Source: Yoonia maritima (GTDB lineage Bacteria > Pseudomonadota > Alphaproteobacteria > Rhodobacterales > Rhodobacteraceae). Taken from it: a stretch of DNA of 64,000 nucleotides. The notes beneath the pieces were generated by a model. The model was not told the DNA's origin. It saw only the letters and a program-made list of their open reading frames with translations, and ran no database searches. Shown in pieces: positions 9,879-20,085 of this stretch. The position numbers and the translations under genes are program-made. Location of the stretch: assembly GCF_002933395.1 (NCBI RefSeq), contig NZ_PKFN01000010.1:186001-250000 (forward strand), given 5' to 3'. Position 1 is the stretch's first letter; every line of letters begins with the position of its first letter.

Positions 9879-10790
9879 TCATGCAAATATCAACGATGAC
9901 AATTTCCGACGACCATTCAAGACAATTGGATCTTTTGCCTCTCTAGCGTCGAAAATCGTAAACAACTGTGCCTTGGCCGCTCCATCATTCCACTCGCGAT
10001 CACGGCGGAACAGTTCGAGCAGTTGATCGACCCCTTCCTCTACCTGCCCGTTCGCATGCAGGGCAATTGCCAGATCAAAACGGGCTTGGTGGTTTGCAGG
10101 GTCAGCTTCTACTGCGGCTTGCAGTTCAGCGACCGGACCCGCGTTTGCTGCTTCGCGCGCAAGGGTGATTTGCGCATGTGCGGCCTCAAGCAACGGATCT
10201 GTCGAAATTTCTGCCGGTGCACCGTTCAAGACCGCCTCGGCCTGTTCAACGTCATCCAATGCCAGATAAGACCGGACCAGCCCGGCATAGGCGGGTGCAC
10301 TGTTCGGTTCCTCTTGCAGGATCGCCGAGAATGTTTCGACAGCGTCAGCAACTTCGCCTTCGTCGAGCATCAATTCAGCGGCTTCAATCGCAGCGGACAG
10401 CCCTTCAGCTTCGGGATCACCACCAAGCGCCGCAATCTTTTCAACAAATGCGTTGATCTCGGATGGGGGTATTGCACCTTGAAAACCATCGACAGGCTTA
10501 CCCTGAAAAAACGCATAGACGGTTGGGATCGTCTGTACTTGCAATTGACCAGCGTAGGCTTGGTTACGATCCACATCAATCTTAACTAATTTGACCCGAC
10601 CGCCCGCGTTGGTCACGGCCGCCTCGATTGCTGGGCCCAGTGTTTTGCACGGGCCGCACCACGTCGCCCAGAAATCCACGATGACAGGCACGGTTTGTGA
10701 TGCCTCGATAACATCGGCCACAAATGACGCGTCAGTTCCGTCTTTGATCAGATCAGCAGGGGCCTGTGGGGTGGCGTCCAATTCCAGCAT
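9879..10790 (-). CDS. Thioredoxin–TPR co-chaperone, CnoX/YbbN-like
   Basis: A 303-aa protein with an N-terminal thioredoxin fold (WATWCGPCK, Cys45 and Cys48) and a C-terminal helical TPR-like region from about residue 130 (repeated AELMLDEGEVADAVETF-type helices). This is the architecture of YbbN/CnoX, a redox-linked holdase that passes clients to GroEL/DnaK. The family often lacks the second cysteine, but here the CGPC pair is complete. I chose ATG 10790 because an AAGGAGA ribosome site lies just upstream; the longer frame to 11012 runs through the divergent promoter and is not thioredoxin-like. Confidence 0.93.
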   Translation of the reverse strand: MLELDATPQAPADLIKDGTDASFVADVIEASQTVPVIVDFWATWCGPCKTLGPAIEAAVTNAGGRVKLVKIDVDRNQAYAGQLQVQTIPTVYAFFQGKPVDGFQGAIPPSEINAFVEKIAALGGDPEAEGLSAAIEAAELMLDEGEVADAVETFSAILQEEPNSAPAYAGLVRSYLALDDVEQAEAVLNGAPAEISTDPLLEAAHAQITLAREAANAGPVAELQAAVEADPANHQARFDLAIALHANGQVEEGVDQLLELFRRDREWNDGAAKAQLFTIFDAREAKDPIVLNGRRKLSSLIFA

Positions 10791-10897
10791 GTTCTGTCTC
10801 CTTATACGTTTGTTACCGCATATATGTGCGTTCCTGCGCGATAGGCCAAGAGGCAATGACACTTTACCAATAACGTTTCCGAACATAGCGTGCAGAC

Positions 10898-11527
10898 ATG
10901 ACAAAAACATTGATGACATTTGGCGATAGCAACACGCATGGAACGCCACCGATCCAGAAGCGCGGGGTATATGCACGCTATGGTCGTGAAACGCGGTGGC
11001 CAACGGCTGCACTTGCTAATCTTGGACTAAACTGGGAGCTGATCGAGGAAGGGCTGCCCGGACGCACCGCCGCCTATGCCGACCCAACGATGGGTCCGCA
11101 CATGAACGGGCAGCTGGGACTACGGATTGCGCTGGAAAGCCACGGACCTATTGATGTGCTGGCGATCATGCTTGGCACAAACGATCTAAAGGCACATTTT
11201 GGACTGACCGCCGAAGGCGTTGCTGCAGGGATCGCGGGCCTTCTTGCCATCGCAAATTCCGAAGAATACCAAACAAGACACAGCGGCTTCGAAGTCTTGC
11301 TGATCTGTCCGCCTTTGGTGCTTGAACAAGGGCCTATCTCAGACGTGTTCTATGGCGCGGCGGCCAAGTCAGCACAGCTTGCGCCGCTTTATGCCGGGCT
11401 TGCGGCACATTGGGGTGCTAAATTTTTGGATGCGGGACAGCATATTGAACCAAGCCAAATCGACGGCGTGCACTTTGATGCTGACGCCCAAATCACCCTA
11501 GGCCACGCGGTGGCCGCAGCGCTATGA
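10898..11527 (+). CDS. SGNH/GDSL hydrolase
   Basis: A 209-aa esterase-type hydrolase. Block I is FGDSNTHG with nucleophile Ser11; the block III Asn is in MLGTNDLK; the C-terminal Asp/His pair is in IDGVHFDADAQITLG. It resembles the cytosolic arylesterase/lipase branch. No signal peptide is present. Its stop overlaps the Nudix gene start by 4 nt (11524–11527), showing translational coupling. It is divergent from the thioredoxin-TPR gene across about 107 bp. Substrate unknown. Confidence 0.9.
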   Translation: MTKTLMTFGDSNTHGTPPIQKRGVYARYGRETRWPTAALANLGLNWELIEEGLPGRTAAYADPTMGPHMNGQLGLRIALESHGPIDVLAIMLGTNDLKAHFGLTAEGVAAGIAGLLAIANSEEYQTRHSGFEVLLICPPLVLEQGPISDVFYGAAAKSAQLAPLYAGLAAHWGAKFLDAGQHIEPSQIDGVHFDADAQITLGHAVAAAL

Positions 11528-11958
11528 TCCCAAAACTTGCTGCCATCGCCGTGGTTCTTCGCGGCGACCACGTGCTGCTTGCCCAGCGAAAAAACGAACC
11601 CGATGCTGGGCTGTGGGGTTTTCCGGGTGGGCATGTTGAATTTGGTGAAACGGCGCTGGACGCGGCTGCCCGCGAGTTATTTGAAGAAACCGCCATCGTC
11701 GCAGAACCCGCACGTTATCTAACAAACCTAGACATCATCACACATGATGCGAATGGGACTATCGAGCATCATTTCCTACTAGCAGCGGTCCTGTGCACCT
11801 ATCGATCAGGCACGCCAAACGCATCCGACGATGTAGACGAAGCAAAGTGGTTTGAAATCGCTAAGGTTCCCGCACTAAGAACAAGCGCCGATGTTGTAGA
11901 AGTAATCGCGCTGGCGCAATCCGTCTACTCGACCACCCCAACCATCGGACCTAGCTGA
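11524..11958 (+). CDS. Nudix hydrolase
   Basis: A 144-aa Nudix hydrolase that cleaves a nucleoside-diphosphate-linked substrate with a divalent metal. The Nudix box is at residues 36–58: G-x5-E-x7-RE-x2-EE with Glu42, Arg50, Glu51, Glu54, Glu55; the usual final Gly is Ala57. The N-terminus (AVVLRGDHVLLAQRKNEP) resembles ADP-ribose pyrophosphatase/MutT-like members. It is coupled to the SGNH gene by an ATGA overlap, and its 3' end overlaps the convergent glycosidase gene by 34 bp. Confidence 0.93.
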   Translation: MIPKLAAIAVVLRGDHVLLAQRKNEPDAGLWGFPGGHVEFGETALDAAARELFEETAIVAEPARYLTNLDIITHDANGTIEHHFLLAAVLCTYRSGTPNASDDVDEAKWFEIAKVPALRTSADVVEVIALAQSVYSTTPTIGPS

Positions 11959-12641
11959 AACCCAAAGTCAGAGCGCCGAAGGTCGGTTGAATAAAGCCGC
12001 GAAACTTTGCCATCGAAATACAACGCGTTGGGTAGTTTCAAGAAATCGCGGAAGAAGCTTCCGAATTCGTGGAATGTCACCGCGTTGTTTGAAATCGCGA
12101 ATACGGCTGTTGCGCCGTCTTCTGTCGTCCCGACCCCATTGCGTAGATAGCGTGACGTGCTGTCGACCAAGAACCGTGGATGCAGGTCACCATCAATCAC
12201 GAGCATTGGCCCAGACTGCGTCGCATCGCGGCATTCTGGTGTTTTACTTAAATAATCGAGAGTTTCATAAACCTGCGCCGCGTCATCGGTCAGGCACAAC
12301 ACGCCATTGGGGAGCAGTCCAAAGTTTCCCGGCCCCGCGTTCGGGATCACGCGCATTTCTTCGATCCCGTTTTCGACATAATGTCCGACAGGCGCACGAT
12401 CATCGTGGTACATCCCGGCATTCATCGCAAAAACAAGCGTGCCTTCGACCGCGAAATCATCAACGGCCGAAAAACTGCCCAGCACTGCGCCTTTGTCATC
12501 GCGAAGGAATAACCGCAGGTCTTCGGTCGCCGCATCAACGCTACAGGTAGTGTAGCTGTTGCCTTCGTAAGATACGTCTGCGCAGGTGACAGCCGCCGCC
12601 GGGGCGGCCATCCAAACCAACACAAACGCCAGCGCGCGCAT
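11925..12641 (-). CDS. Phosphodiester glycosidase (NAGPA-domain) family protein, exported
   Basis: A 238-aa protein with a cleavable N-terminal signal (ALAFVLVWMAAPAAA). The mature part holds the NAGPA-like core: VFAMNAGMYHDD, the polar GPGNFGLLPNGVL and TQSGPMLVIDG, a pattern shared with phosphodiester glycosidases that remove capped sugars. Periplasmic location is inferred. Its start codon overlaps the rbfA stop by 1 nt (TAATG), so it is likely the second gene after rbfA. Substrate unknown. Confidence 0.88.
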   Translation of the reverse strand: MRALAFVLVWMAAPAAAVTCADVSYEGNSYTTCSVDAATEDLRLFLRDDKGAVLGSFSAVDDFAVEGTLVFAMNAGMYHDDRAPVGHYVENGIEEMRVIPNAGPGNFGLLPNGVLCLTDDAAQVYETLDYLSKTPECRDATQSGPMLVIDGDLHPRFLVDSTSRYLRNGVGTTEDGATAVFAISNNAVTFHEFGSFFRDFLKLPNALYFDGKVSRLYSTDLRRSDFGFQLGPMVGVVE

Positions 12642-13036
12642 TAGTCGTCGATGTCCTGACGCACGTGGTCTTCGGCCAATAGGGCGCGGGTCGCGTCCAT
12701 TTGATCGAAAGTACCATCAATTTCGAACCGCAGTTCAGGTGCGAACTTCATCGTGCCCCCTTTCACCACAAGGTGGCGAATTTCATAGCGGTTACGACGC
12801 ATCGCTGCCAAGGCTTCTTCTTTGCCTTGCCCGCCGAGCGGCAGAATAAACGCCGTTGCGATGCTAAGGTCCGGCGTCATGCGTACTTCGCCCACGGTGA
12901 TGGACATGCGATTAAGTTCAGGGTCATGCACGTCACCACGTTGCAGGACTTCGGATAGGATGCGGCGAAACTGTTCGCCCACGCGCAACATACGTTGTGT
13001 GGGTGCCTTGCCGTCGCGATTTGATTTCTTTGCCAT
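12641..13036 (-). CDS. rbfA: Ribosome-binding factor A
   Basis: A 131-aa KH-like protein that binds 30S precursors and helps 16S rRNA 5' processing. Features are RVGEQFRRILSEVL at the N-terminus, the central TVGEVRMTPDLSIATAFI, and RHLVVKGGTMKFAPELRFEI near the C-terminus. I prefer ATG 13036 (MAKKSNRDG), typical of the family; an ATG three codons earlier (13045) is possible. It is divergent from dapB across about 100 bp, a conserved pairing in Rhodobacterales. Confidence 0.95.
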   Translation of the reverse strand: MAKKSNRDGKAPTQRMLRVGEQFRRILSEVLQRGDVHDPELNRMSITVGEVRMTPDLSIATAFILPLGGQGKEEALAAMRRNRYEIRHLVVKGGTMKFAPELRFEIDGTFDQMDATRALLAEDHVRQDIDD

Positions 13037-13133
13037 GCCCCACATTTAGGCCTGTTCTGCGCCAAAGCCAAGCAAGGCTTTGCGTCAGCGGCAATCCACG
13101 GCTAATAGGGAACAAACGCGAAGGGATAGACCA

Positions 13134-13943
13134 ATGACAGATACTCCAGGCATCGTAATTACCGGTGGATCAGGCAAAATGGGCCAAATGTTGATCAACA
13201 CGGTTCTTGCGTCAGACAAATGCCGCTTGGTCGGCGTGGTTGATCGTGCGGGACACGACTGGATTGGTCAGGACGTTGGCACAGCGATGGGCGGTCAGCC
13301 AGTTGGCGTTACCGTAACTGACGACGCGCTAGAAGCCTTTGCCAAGGCGCAGGCGGTTATTGATTTCACAGCCCCTGCCGCGACCGTTGCTTTTGCGGAA
13401 CTCGCCGCCCAAGCCCGCGCGGTACATGTGATCGGCACGACTGGGCTGACTGATGATGATCTTGCCGCGATCAATGCCGCTGCGCGCCACGCCGTTGTGG
13501 TCCGGGCTGGCAACATGTCGCTTGGTGTGAACCTGCTGGTAAAATTGACCCAAAAGGTTGCCGCCGCATTGGATGAAGATTTCGATATCGAAGTAATTGA
13601 AGCCCACCACCATCACAAGGTTGACGCCCCATCAGGCACCGCCCTTATGCTAGGTGAAGCGGCGGCCGAAGGCCGTGGCGTCGATCTAAAGGATGTGCGC
13701 GATAGCGGGCGCGATGGCATCACTGGCGCACGCAAACGTGGTGATATTGGTTTTAGCGCGATCCGTGGTGGCGATATCGTGGGCGAACACGACGTCATGT
13801 TCGCAGCACCCGGTGAACGCATCGTCCTACGTCACCTCGCGACCGATCGCGCTATCTTTGCACGCGGTGCGCTCAAGGCCGCGCTTTGGGGTCAGGATAA
13901 AGCACCGGGCGAATACGACATGATGGACGTTCTTGGGCTCTAA
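13134..13943 (+). CDS. dapB: 4-hydroxy-tetrahydrodipicolinate reductase
   Basis: Reduces hydroxy-tetrahydrodipicolinate in lysine and diaminopimelate synthesis. 269 aa. The nucleotide-binding motif [10 protein letters not shown] is near residue 10, and the family signature [15 protein letters not shown] carries the catalytic His and Lys. The start is ATG 13134, preceded by GAAGGGA; the longer frame to 13080 is not conserved-looking. The neighbouring tamB gene is convergent, 2 bp away. Confidence 0.97.
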   Translation: MTDTPGIVITGGSGKMGQMLINTVLASDKCRLVGVVDRAGHDWIGQDVGTAMGGQPVGVTVTDDALEAFAKAQAVIDFTAPAATVAFAELAAQARAVHVIGTTGLTDDDLAAINAAARHAVVVRAGNMSLGVNLLVKLTQKVAAALDEDFDIEVIEAHHHHKVDAPSGTALMLGEAAAEGRGVDLKDVRDSGRDGITGARKRGDIGFSAIRGGDIVGEHDVMFAAPGERIVLRHLATDRAIFARGALKAALWGQDKAPGEYDMMDVLGL

Positions 13944-13945
13944 AT

Positions 13946-16900
13946 TTAGTAATCCCGTTCAAAGAACACCCCAACACTGGTTTCACCATCTTGATCAACG
14001 CTGCCTTTGGCGGTGATCTCGTTGGTGATATCCAAGTTGATGTTGACCTCTGTTTCACCTTCGCTAGTGATCGTCACATCGGTATAGACGTTATCGGTCA
14101 AATATTTACCCCCGCGCACGGCGGCGTTGCCCTCATCATCCGTGGTGACGTCAAAATCATCCAGCCCGATATTCTCACGCAAGCGATCCATCGCACCCCC
14201 ACCCTTACCGGCAAGCGTGCTGATCGCTGACGCCAATTGCACCGCCTGAAGCGGGCTGATGCTTTGTAAATCACGACCAAAGATAAGCTGAGAAAGGACC
14301 TCATCCTGCGGTAGTTCTGGAACCGATTCAAATCTTACTTCCGGCTCATTGGCTGGACCTTCAACAATAATGTTGATCGTGGTTCCCGTCGTCGACGTTG
14401 TTGTTGCCACAAGCCGGATGTAAGGCGCAAAATCGCCCTGCATTGTCGCGCTGCCCTCTGTCAGGTCAAACCGCTGTTGCAGAATATCGATGCGCCCGCG
14501 CACCAGTTCAAACCGACCAACAGGCACAACATTCGCTGTGGTTCCTCCGATGGTCAGCCGCCCACCCAGTTCAGCATCAAGGCCACGACCACGAATAAAG
14601 ATTCGCGACGGTGCATCAACGATAATGTTCAACGGATAGGCCCGCTTTGAACCGGCACTAGAACTATCACCGCTGGTGGCCGCCTGAAGAACGCCGGCGC
14701 GCTGCAAGGTCTGCCGCACGGCAGCACCTTCGCCAAGGTGCACGACGTCAGGAAGGTCACCAAGCGAACTGATACTAGACGACGGCACCTGAATATCGGT
14801 TTGCCCCAATGTCAGCCGTCCCGCGATACGTGCCCCGCCATCAACCGGGCCCTTCATCGTGATCGTACCATCCACTGTAGTGGAATATAGTTCGGGATCT
14901 TGCTGCACCACGTTATCGAAAATCAGGGCAAGATCGGCCTGTTTGGAACCCGTCAGGCCAATAGGACCGCGAACAGAAAGGCTCCCTCCGCCTTCGACTT
15001 GCGCACGTAAATCAAACTGCGCAGCATCGCCGCTTAGGCTGATCTGCCCACCAATATCAGATAACGCCTGCTTTAATGTCGGCGCAGTCAATCGACCGTC
15101 AGCGAAAGTCACGCGACCATTCAACGACGAAAGTTCAGGCTGCCCGTTAACGCCAATATCGAAATTCGCAGTACCGCTTAGCCGCCGTGGGTCGATTGCA
15201 GCGTTTGCCAAGGCAAGCGGCGCACTGCCGTTAATGTCCAAATCCATGCTACCGTTTTGATTGACTTGACCTTTAACATCGGCACGCAAACCGCCAGGTC
15301 CAGTACCTGTGGCGTCGATGCCCCAGTTCCCAGATTCGTCCAATGAGGCGGATCCTGTTGCGCGCACGGGGCCGCTGATCTGGTCGGTCAGCACACCAAC
15401 ATCGCGCAAACTTGCGTTAAACCGACCCTGCCCATATCCAGCAGCGCCGTTCAGCGCTCCGACAATCGATACTTGCGGTGTCGACACCTCGAGCGTGCGA
15501 ACAGCCAACACGCCGTCCGACAAGCCGACTGCTGCATTCACACGTCCCGTTCCAGCAATCAACGGATCAACAGTTGGATTTCCAACCCCCAATTCGTCGC
15601 TGCGCGCAGCGATTGTCGCGTCAAAACGGCTAAGATCGGGTAGCAAACTGCCCGAGGCAGATAGCGTCACACCACCCGTTAACGGCTGCCCCACCAGAGC
15701 CGCGAACACACCAAGGTCGGCCACATCCGCAGTCAGTTCACCTGTCACCTCGTAATCATTTGCAGGTGCTGCCACATTCGCATCCAAGGCGATATTGGCC
15801 CCAGCGCCAGACATACGCAAAACGGTATCCGTTGCATTTCCAACGCCCGGGACAGCATTCAAAGTGAGCGAGATGGGACCATTCAAGCCAGGGTCAAGAA
15901 CAGCCGCATCAGTAAGACGCAGATAAATGTCGGCAGTTGTTGGGCCTTCGGCACGCAGATCAGCATCGCCGCCCAACATAAACGCATCAGTGAGAACCGA
16001 CAGATCAGAGATCAAAAGAGAATCATTGGCTGGCCGTGCAATCGAAACGCTGAATTGACCGTCTCCGGCCAGAAGGGGGTCAGCCCGTTCGATCCCGGTG
16101 ACCACGTTTTGGGTTTGCCCCGACACATCAAAGTCAAAACGCAACTGATCACTCAATAGCACGCCACTCGCTGTTACGTTGGCTGCCCCTTCTAAAGGCT
16201 GACCAACCAGAGCAGCATAGCGCGAAAGATCTGACACAGCCGCGCGCATTTGACCATTAATCGTTTGTCCTATCTCCGCCGGATTAATGCTTGCTCCACC
16301 AGCAAAGGTCGCATCGGGACCCGCGCCGTTCACCGTTATCTCAATAACACCCTCAGCGTTGCGCTGTAATTGCCCCGCGACAGTCGCGGCACCCGATACT
16401 TCGGGCACAACAGTTGCCACATCACGTAGGCTTGCGTTGAACTGCGCTGTAGTCTGTTCGCTGGTTAACGATGCCGAAGCCGTCACCGCAGCTGCTTGAG
16501 TTTGAATACGCAACGAATCCAGCCGCGTGCCTTCGGTATTCCGCGTCGCGGTCGCGGCTATTGTCCCGCGGCCCGCTAGAACGGCATCCGCTTGGGCAAC
16601 CCCGACGGATAAATCATCTGTTTGCCCCGATAGTGCAATATTGAATAGGCCGTCGAGCGGTGTCAGCGCAGCCTGCAAGTCAAATTTTGCCGCACCACCA
16701 AGCTCTTGGCCAATGAGCGTTGAAAACCTTTCCAGACCTGCAACGTCGACCTGCGCAGTTGCAGAGGTTTGAAACCCCGACTTTGGACCATCAATTGTTC
16801 CGGTTACCGCGATATCAATTCCTGCGCCGCTGAGAGTGAGTTGGCTGATTTCAGTTGGCTCGTCTTCAGCGCGCGCAGCAGTCAACAGACCCTCAATACG

Positions 16901-18211
16901 ATCACCAAAGGCGCGGGCTGCCCCAGCATCATCCAGCTGAACGCCTGTCGCCCCATAGGCCAAATTCGCGGTCACCTGACCAATCAGGTCGCCTTCGCCG
17001 GGTTTGAGTATTCCGCCACCCCGCAAGCTCAGATCATCGATTTTTAGTCCGGGTCTATCAAAGCCTGTCACGGAAATGTCCGCGCGCCAGTCATCGGCTG
17101 TCGCAGCATCATATGAGATCGCAAGATCCGCGCCGTTCACATAGGTTTTCGGACCAGACAAGGGCAACAGCACGGCCTCATTTGTGACGGGCGTAATAGC
17201 GCCAGCCAAGTCGATCAGTTCTGGCCAACCTTCATTGCCAATCTGCAAAGCACCAGAAAGCGTGACACGCCCGGCATCAATCGCGATTTCAGGAATGTCG
17301 ACGCGCCCTGTATCAGACAATACGGCTTGGGCTGACAGCTGTGCATCCGTACCAAAGAAACTTTGGTATTCTGGGTTAAACAACGGCGATATGTCACCGC
17401 CAACGTCCAGACTGATACGCTGCTGCGCATCAGCATTCAGCAATCCAAAGGTGCCGCTTAAACGATCTTGACCGTCAGTCGCGATGGCAAGAGTTGCGTT
17501 ATAATCGTCGATAGGTGCGTTGCCTTCGATCGCAAGTTTCACAGATGGCCGCCCCGGTAGATCCAGAATACGGGCCGCAATGCCATCAGCACCCTCTTCA
17601 AGGTTCAATAACAGATCAAGCACACGTGTTTCATTAGAGTACCCGCCATTGATTTCAAAAACGCCCGCCTTTTCCCCAATTCGTGTGGCTGTAATATTGG
17701 CGTCACCTTCGCCACCACCCAACGATGCTTGTCCCGATAGGCTGATCGTTATGGGCTCACCCAAGAATGTCTCGCCCAGTTCGATCTGTTCGATACTCAA
17801 TTGATCTAAAGCGATGCTGACGGGCAATTCAGGCAGTGCAAATGGCGTGGCTTCTGCGACTGGGCCGGATGCAGATGCTTCGGATACTGGGGGGCGTGAC
17901 ACAACGATACGCGCCGCGCTTAGTTCTTCGACATCAATCGCACCACGCAAAAGCGCGCTACGGTTCCACTTGAGCACAATATCCTCGAGCGAAAGCCAAA
18001 CGCCATCCGCATCAGAAACAGTTAGGACATCAATCGTCGCGTTCGAACTTAGTGCACCTTGGAAACCGATGATGCTAACATCCCGACTGACGCCAGACAG
18101 ATTTTCCTCGATCAGTTCGGTTAAATACCCTTTGTCTTCTTCCTCTTGGGTCTGTGCAGTCACAGCCATCGGCAAGAACATCGCACATATTAAAGGCAGG
18201 AACTTTCTCAA
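13946..18211 (-). CDS. tamB: Translocation and assembly module protein TamB
   Basis: A 1421-aa inner-membrane-anchored protein that spans the periplasm and works with TamA in outer-membrane protein assembly and lipid transport. An N-terminal hydrophobic signal-anchor (FLPLICAMFLPMAVTA) is followed by long beta-helical repeats (recurring VALSGQ/DLAVFAALVGQPL-type units) and the C-terminal TamB/DUF490 domain, about residues 1080–1421, ending in GVFFERDY. Repeats of the unit ALVGQPLEGAANVTASG around residues 660–890 show internal duplication. The start overlaps the tamA stop by 4 nt (18208–18211). Confidence 0.95.
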   Translation of the reverse strand: MRKFLPLICAMFLPMAVTAQTQEEEDKGYLTELIEENLSGVSRDVSIIGFQGALSSNATIDVLTVSDADGVWLSLEDIVLKWNRSALLRGAIDVEELSAARIVVSRPPVSEASASGPVAEATPFALPELPVSIALDQLSIEQIELGETFLGEPITISLSGQASLGGGEGDANITATRIGEKAGVFEINGGYSNETRVLDLLLNLEEGADGIAARILDLPGRPSVKLAIEGNAPIDDYNATLAIATDGQDRLSGTFGLLNADAQQRISLDVGGDISPLFNPEYQSFFGTDAQLSAQAVLSDTGRVDIPEIAIDAGRVTLSGALQIGNEGWPELIDLAGAITPVTNEAVLLPLSGPKTYVNGADLAISYDAATADDWRADISVTGFDRPGLKIDDLSLRGGGILKPGEGDLIGQVTANLAYGATGVQLDDAGAARAFGDRIEGLLTAARAEDEPTEISQLTLSGAGIDIAVTGTIDGPKSGFQTSATAQVDVAGLERFSTLIGQELGGAAKFDLQAALTPLDGLFNIALSGQTDDLSVGVAQADAVLAGRGTIAATATRNTEGTRLDSLRIQTQAAAVTASASLTSEQTTAQFNASLRDVATVVPEVSGAATVAGQLQRNAEGVIEITVNGAGPDATFAGGASINPAEIGQTINGQMRAAVSDLSRYAALVGQPLEGAANVTASGVLLSDQLRFDFDVSGQTQNVVTGIERADPLLAGDGQFSVSIARPANDSLLISDLSVLTDAFMLGGDADLRAEGPTTADIYLRLTDAAVLDPGLNGPISLTLNAVPGVGNATDTVLRMSGAGANIALDANVAAPANDYEVTGELTADVADLGVFAALVGQPLTGGVTLSASGSLLPDLSRFDATIAARSDELGVGNPTVDPLIAGTGRVNAAVGLSDGVLAVRTLEVSTPQVSIVGALNGAAGYGQGRFNASLRDVGVLTDQISGPVRATGSASLDESGNWGIDATGTGPGGLRADVKGQVNQNGSMDLDINGSAPLALANAAIDPRRLSGTANFDIGVNGQPELSSLNGRVTFADGRLTAPTLKQALSDIGGQISLSGDAAQFDLRAQVEGGGSLSVRGPIGLTGSKQADLALIFDNVVQQDPELYSTTVDGTITMKGPVDGGARIAGRLTLGQTDIQVPSSSISSLGDLPDVVHLGEGAAVRQTLQRAGVLQAATSGDSSSAGSKRAYPLNIIVDAPSRIFIRGRGLDAELGGRLTIGGTTANVVPVGRFELVRGRIDILQQRFDLTEGSATMQGDFAPYIRLVATTTSTTGTTINIIVEGPANEPEVRFESVPELPQDEVLSQLIFGRDLQSISPLQAVQLASAISTLAGKGGGAMDRLRENIGLDDFDVTTDDEGNAAVRGGKYLTDNVYTDVTITSEGETEVNINLDITNEITAKGSVDQDGETSVGVFFERDY

Positions 18212-19983
18212 AACGCTTGTCCAATCCCAATGTAAACTTGCACGTCTTCGCCGGCGTCATCGCCGCTCGCTTGGGTGCCAATATCCAAACGGATCGGACC
18301 TATTCCGGTTTCATAACGCAATCCGATACCTGCGCCGGCATGCCAGTCGCCATCTTCTAGAGGCAAATCAGTATCACCAATTTGCCCAACATCATAAAAC
18401 CCAACCAATGATATTTTGTCGCGGACCCGATAACGTGCTTCTAACTGCGCGCCAGCAAATGATGTACCACCAGTGGTGACCGCCGTGCCGCCCACGACGC
18501 TATCAATCCCAAGTGATTTATACGGTTGCCCGCGCACCGTCCCGCCACCACCAGAATAAAACAGGTAGTCTGCAGGCGCCTGATCAATATCAGCGCCAAC
18601 GATGCTCCCGAACTGCAAGCGCCCGGCGAAAGTCAGTTTTTGCTCTTCGCCAAAACTGTAATACCCACGCGCGTCACCGAACAAACGCAGCCCCTTTACA
18701 TCAGCGCCTAGACTGACGAACGGCGTCGATGATACGTCAAGATAATATCCTGATTTCGCGTTCGTTTCGCTGTCGCGACGATCATATGTTGCGTCCAGCG
18801 GCAGGGTTAAAAGCGTGTATTCCCGCGCGCCAAGGTCGCTTTCTTCGCGTGCTGTTAGCAAGCCAACCCCAACCCGAACAGTTAAATCATCGCTTAAAAT
18901 ACGTGAAAAACCTGTCTCAACGGCAAATTTATCGATCAGGTAATCGGGTTCATCTTCGCGCGATAGCTCAGAGGTAAGAAAAAACTCTGTATCCGGGCCG
19001 AATGTTGCAGGCCGTGTAAAATTCCCGCGCAAGCTATAGTCGGTTCCGCCAGTCTCACCGTCGATACCTGCAACCTCGACATCAACACGCAATCTTTCGG
19101 CGCCGCCCAGCAGGTTACGGTGCAGCCAGAAAGATGAGACTGTCAGCCCCTCGATCGTCGACATCTCAAGCCCGAAGCCAAAGCGGCGGCGCTTAGATTC
19201 ATCTAACTGAACGGTCATTGGCAAGACTGCACCGTCGCTTAGGTCATCCGCTTGGGTCACTGCCACGCTGTCGAACGTACCCGTGCGACGCAAGCGACGT
19301 TCGGCAGCGTCAATGTCAGACGGCGAATACACTTCGCCCGTTGGCAAACCCGCAATTTGGCGCACGCGATCCGCGCTTACCGTTTCGTTCCCTGTCACGG
19401 TTAAATCACCGAACCGAACCAAAGGTCCGGGATCAAGCGCAACAGCAACATCGAGTTTTTCATCGAAATGGCGTGCCGTGATACGTTGCGACGCCACGCG
19501 CGCCACCGCATACCCCTGATCGCGCCAGCTATTTACACCACCAGACACAGCCGACGATATCTGTCCTGATCGCGCAGGTTGGCGTGGCCCCAAATCCTGC
19601 GGAAGTTCAGCGCCCATTGGCAAGGGTGTTATCGAAACTTCGCCAAATGTGAACCGTGGCCCCGGCGATACATTGATCACGACTTTAGAAATACTTGAAG
19701 GCGCTGAAAGCGGCGCGATGCGCGATGCTTCTGTGCCATCTACAGTGATCGAGATTTGGCCAGCGTAATAGCCTTGCGCATATAGCGCCGTTAAAAGCCG
19801 ACGATAGTCCGCCCGCGCTGCTGCGATGTAATCCTGCGGGACGGCCGTATCATCCAACGCACGCAGCAAAGATGCATCATCCAATGCGCCGCGCGCTTGT
19901 GCACTATTCAGACGCACATCCTGCGCTTGCGCGGCGCTTGCCGCACAAATGAAACCAAAAACGAGCCACTTCAAATCGGTCAA
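18208..19983 (-). CDS. tamA: Autotransporter assembly outer-membrane protein TamA
   Basis: A 591-aa Omp85-family barrel. Signal peptide WLVFGFICAASAAQA at residues ~5–19; POTRA-type repeats to about residue 270 (SRIAPLSAPSSISKVVINV, LTVTGNETVSADRVRQI); then a C-terminal barrel with GGGTVRGQPYKSLG and the Omp85-like end GPIRLDIG ... VYIGIGQAF, with terminal Phe. It is coupled to tamB by an ATGA overlap, giving a complete TAM pair. truA lies downstream of nothing here; it is the next gene upstream on the same strand. Confidence 0.95.
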   Translation of the reverse strand: MTDLKWLVFGFICAASAAQAQDVRLNSAQARGALDDASLLRALDDTAVPQDYIAAARADYRRLLTALYAQGYYAGQISITVDGTEASRIAPLSAPSSISKVVINVSPGPRFTFGEVSITPLPMGAELPQDLGPRQPARSGQISSAVSGGVNSWRDQGYAVARVASQRITARHFDEKLDVAVALDPGPLVRFGDLTVTGNETVSADRVRQIAGLPTGEVYSPSDIDAAERRLRRTGTFDSVAVTQADDLSDGAVLPMTVQLDESKRRRFGFGLEMSTIEGLTVSSFWLHRNLLGGAERLRVDVEVAGIDGETGGTDYSLRGNFTRPATFGPDTEFFLTSELSREDEPDYLIDKFAVETGFSRILSDDLTVRVGVGLLTAREESDLGAREYTLLTLPLDATYDRRDSETNAKSGYYLDVSSTPFVSLGADVKGLRLFGDARGYYSFGEEQKLTFAGRLQFGSIVGADIDQAPADYLFYSGGGGTVRGQPYKSLGIDSVVGGTAVTTGGTSFAGAQLEARYRVRDKISLVGFYDVGQIGDTDLPLEDGDWHAGAGIGLRYETGIGPIRLDIGTQASGDDAGEDVQVYIGIGQAF

Positions 19984-20085
19984 TTGCTGCCCCCTACATT
20001 GGCTAACTGGTTCACTACGGATTGGTTCCCCTAGATACTAAACAAGCCTCGGTTGATTGACCATTCACATACGCGCAAGCAGTTT

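Noticed and set aside
10791..11012. N-terminal extension of the thioredoxin–TPR protein
   Set aside because: Runs through the divergent promoter and the SGNH gene start; a good ribosome site supports ATG 10790.
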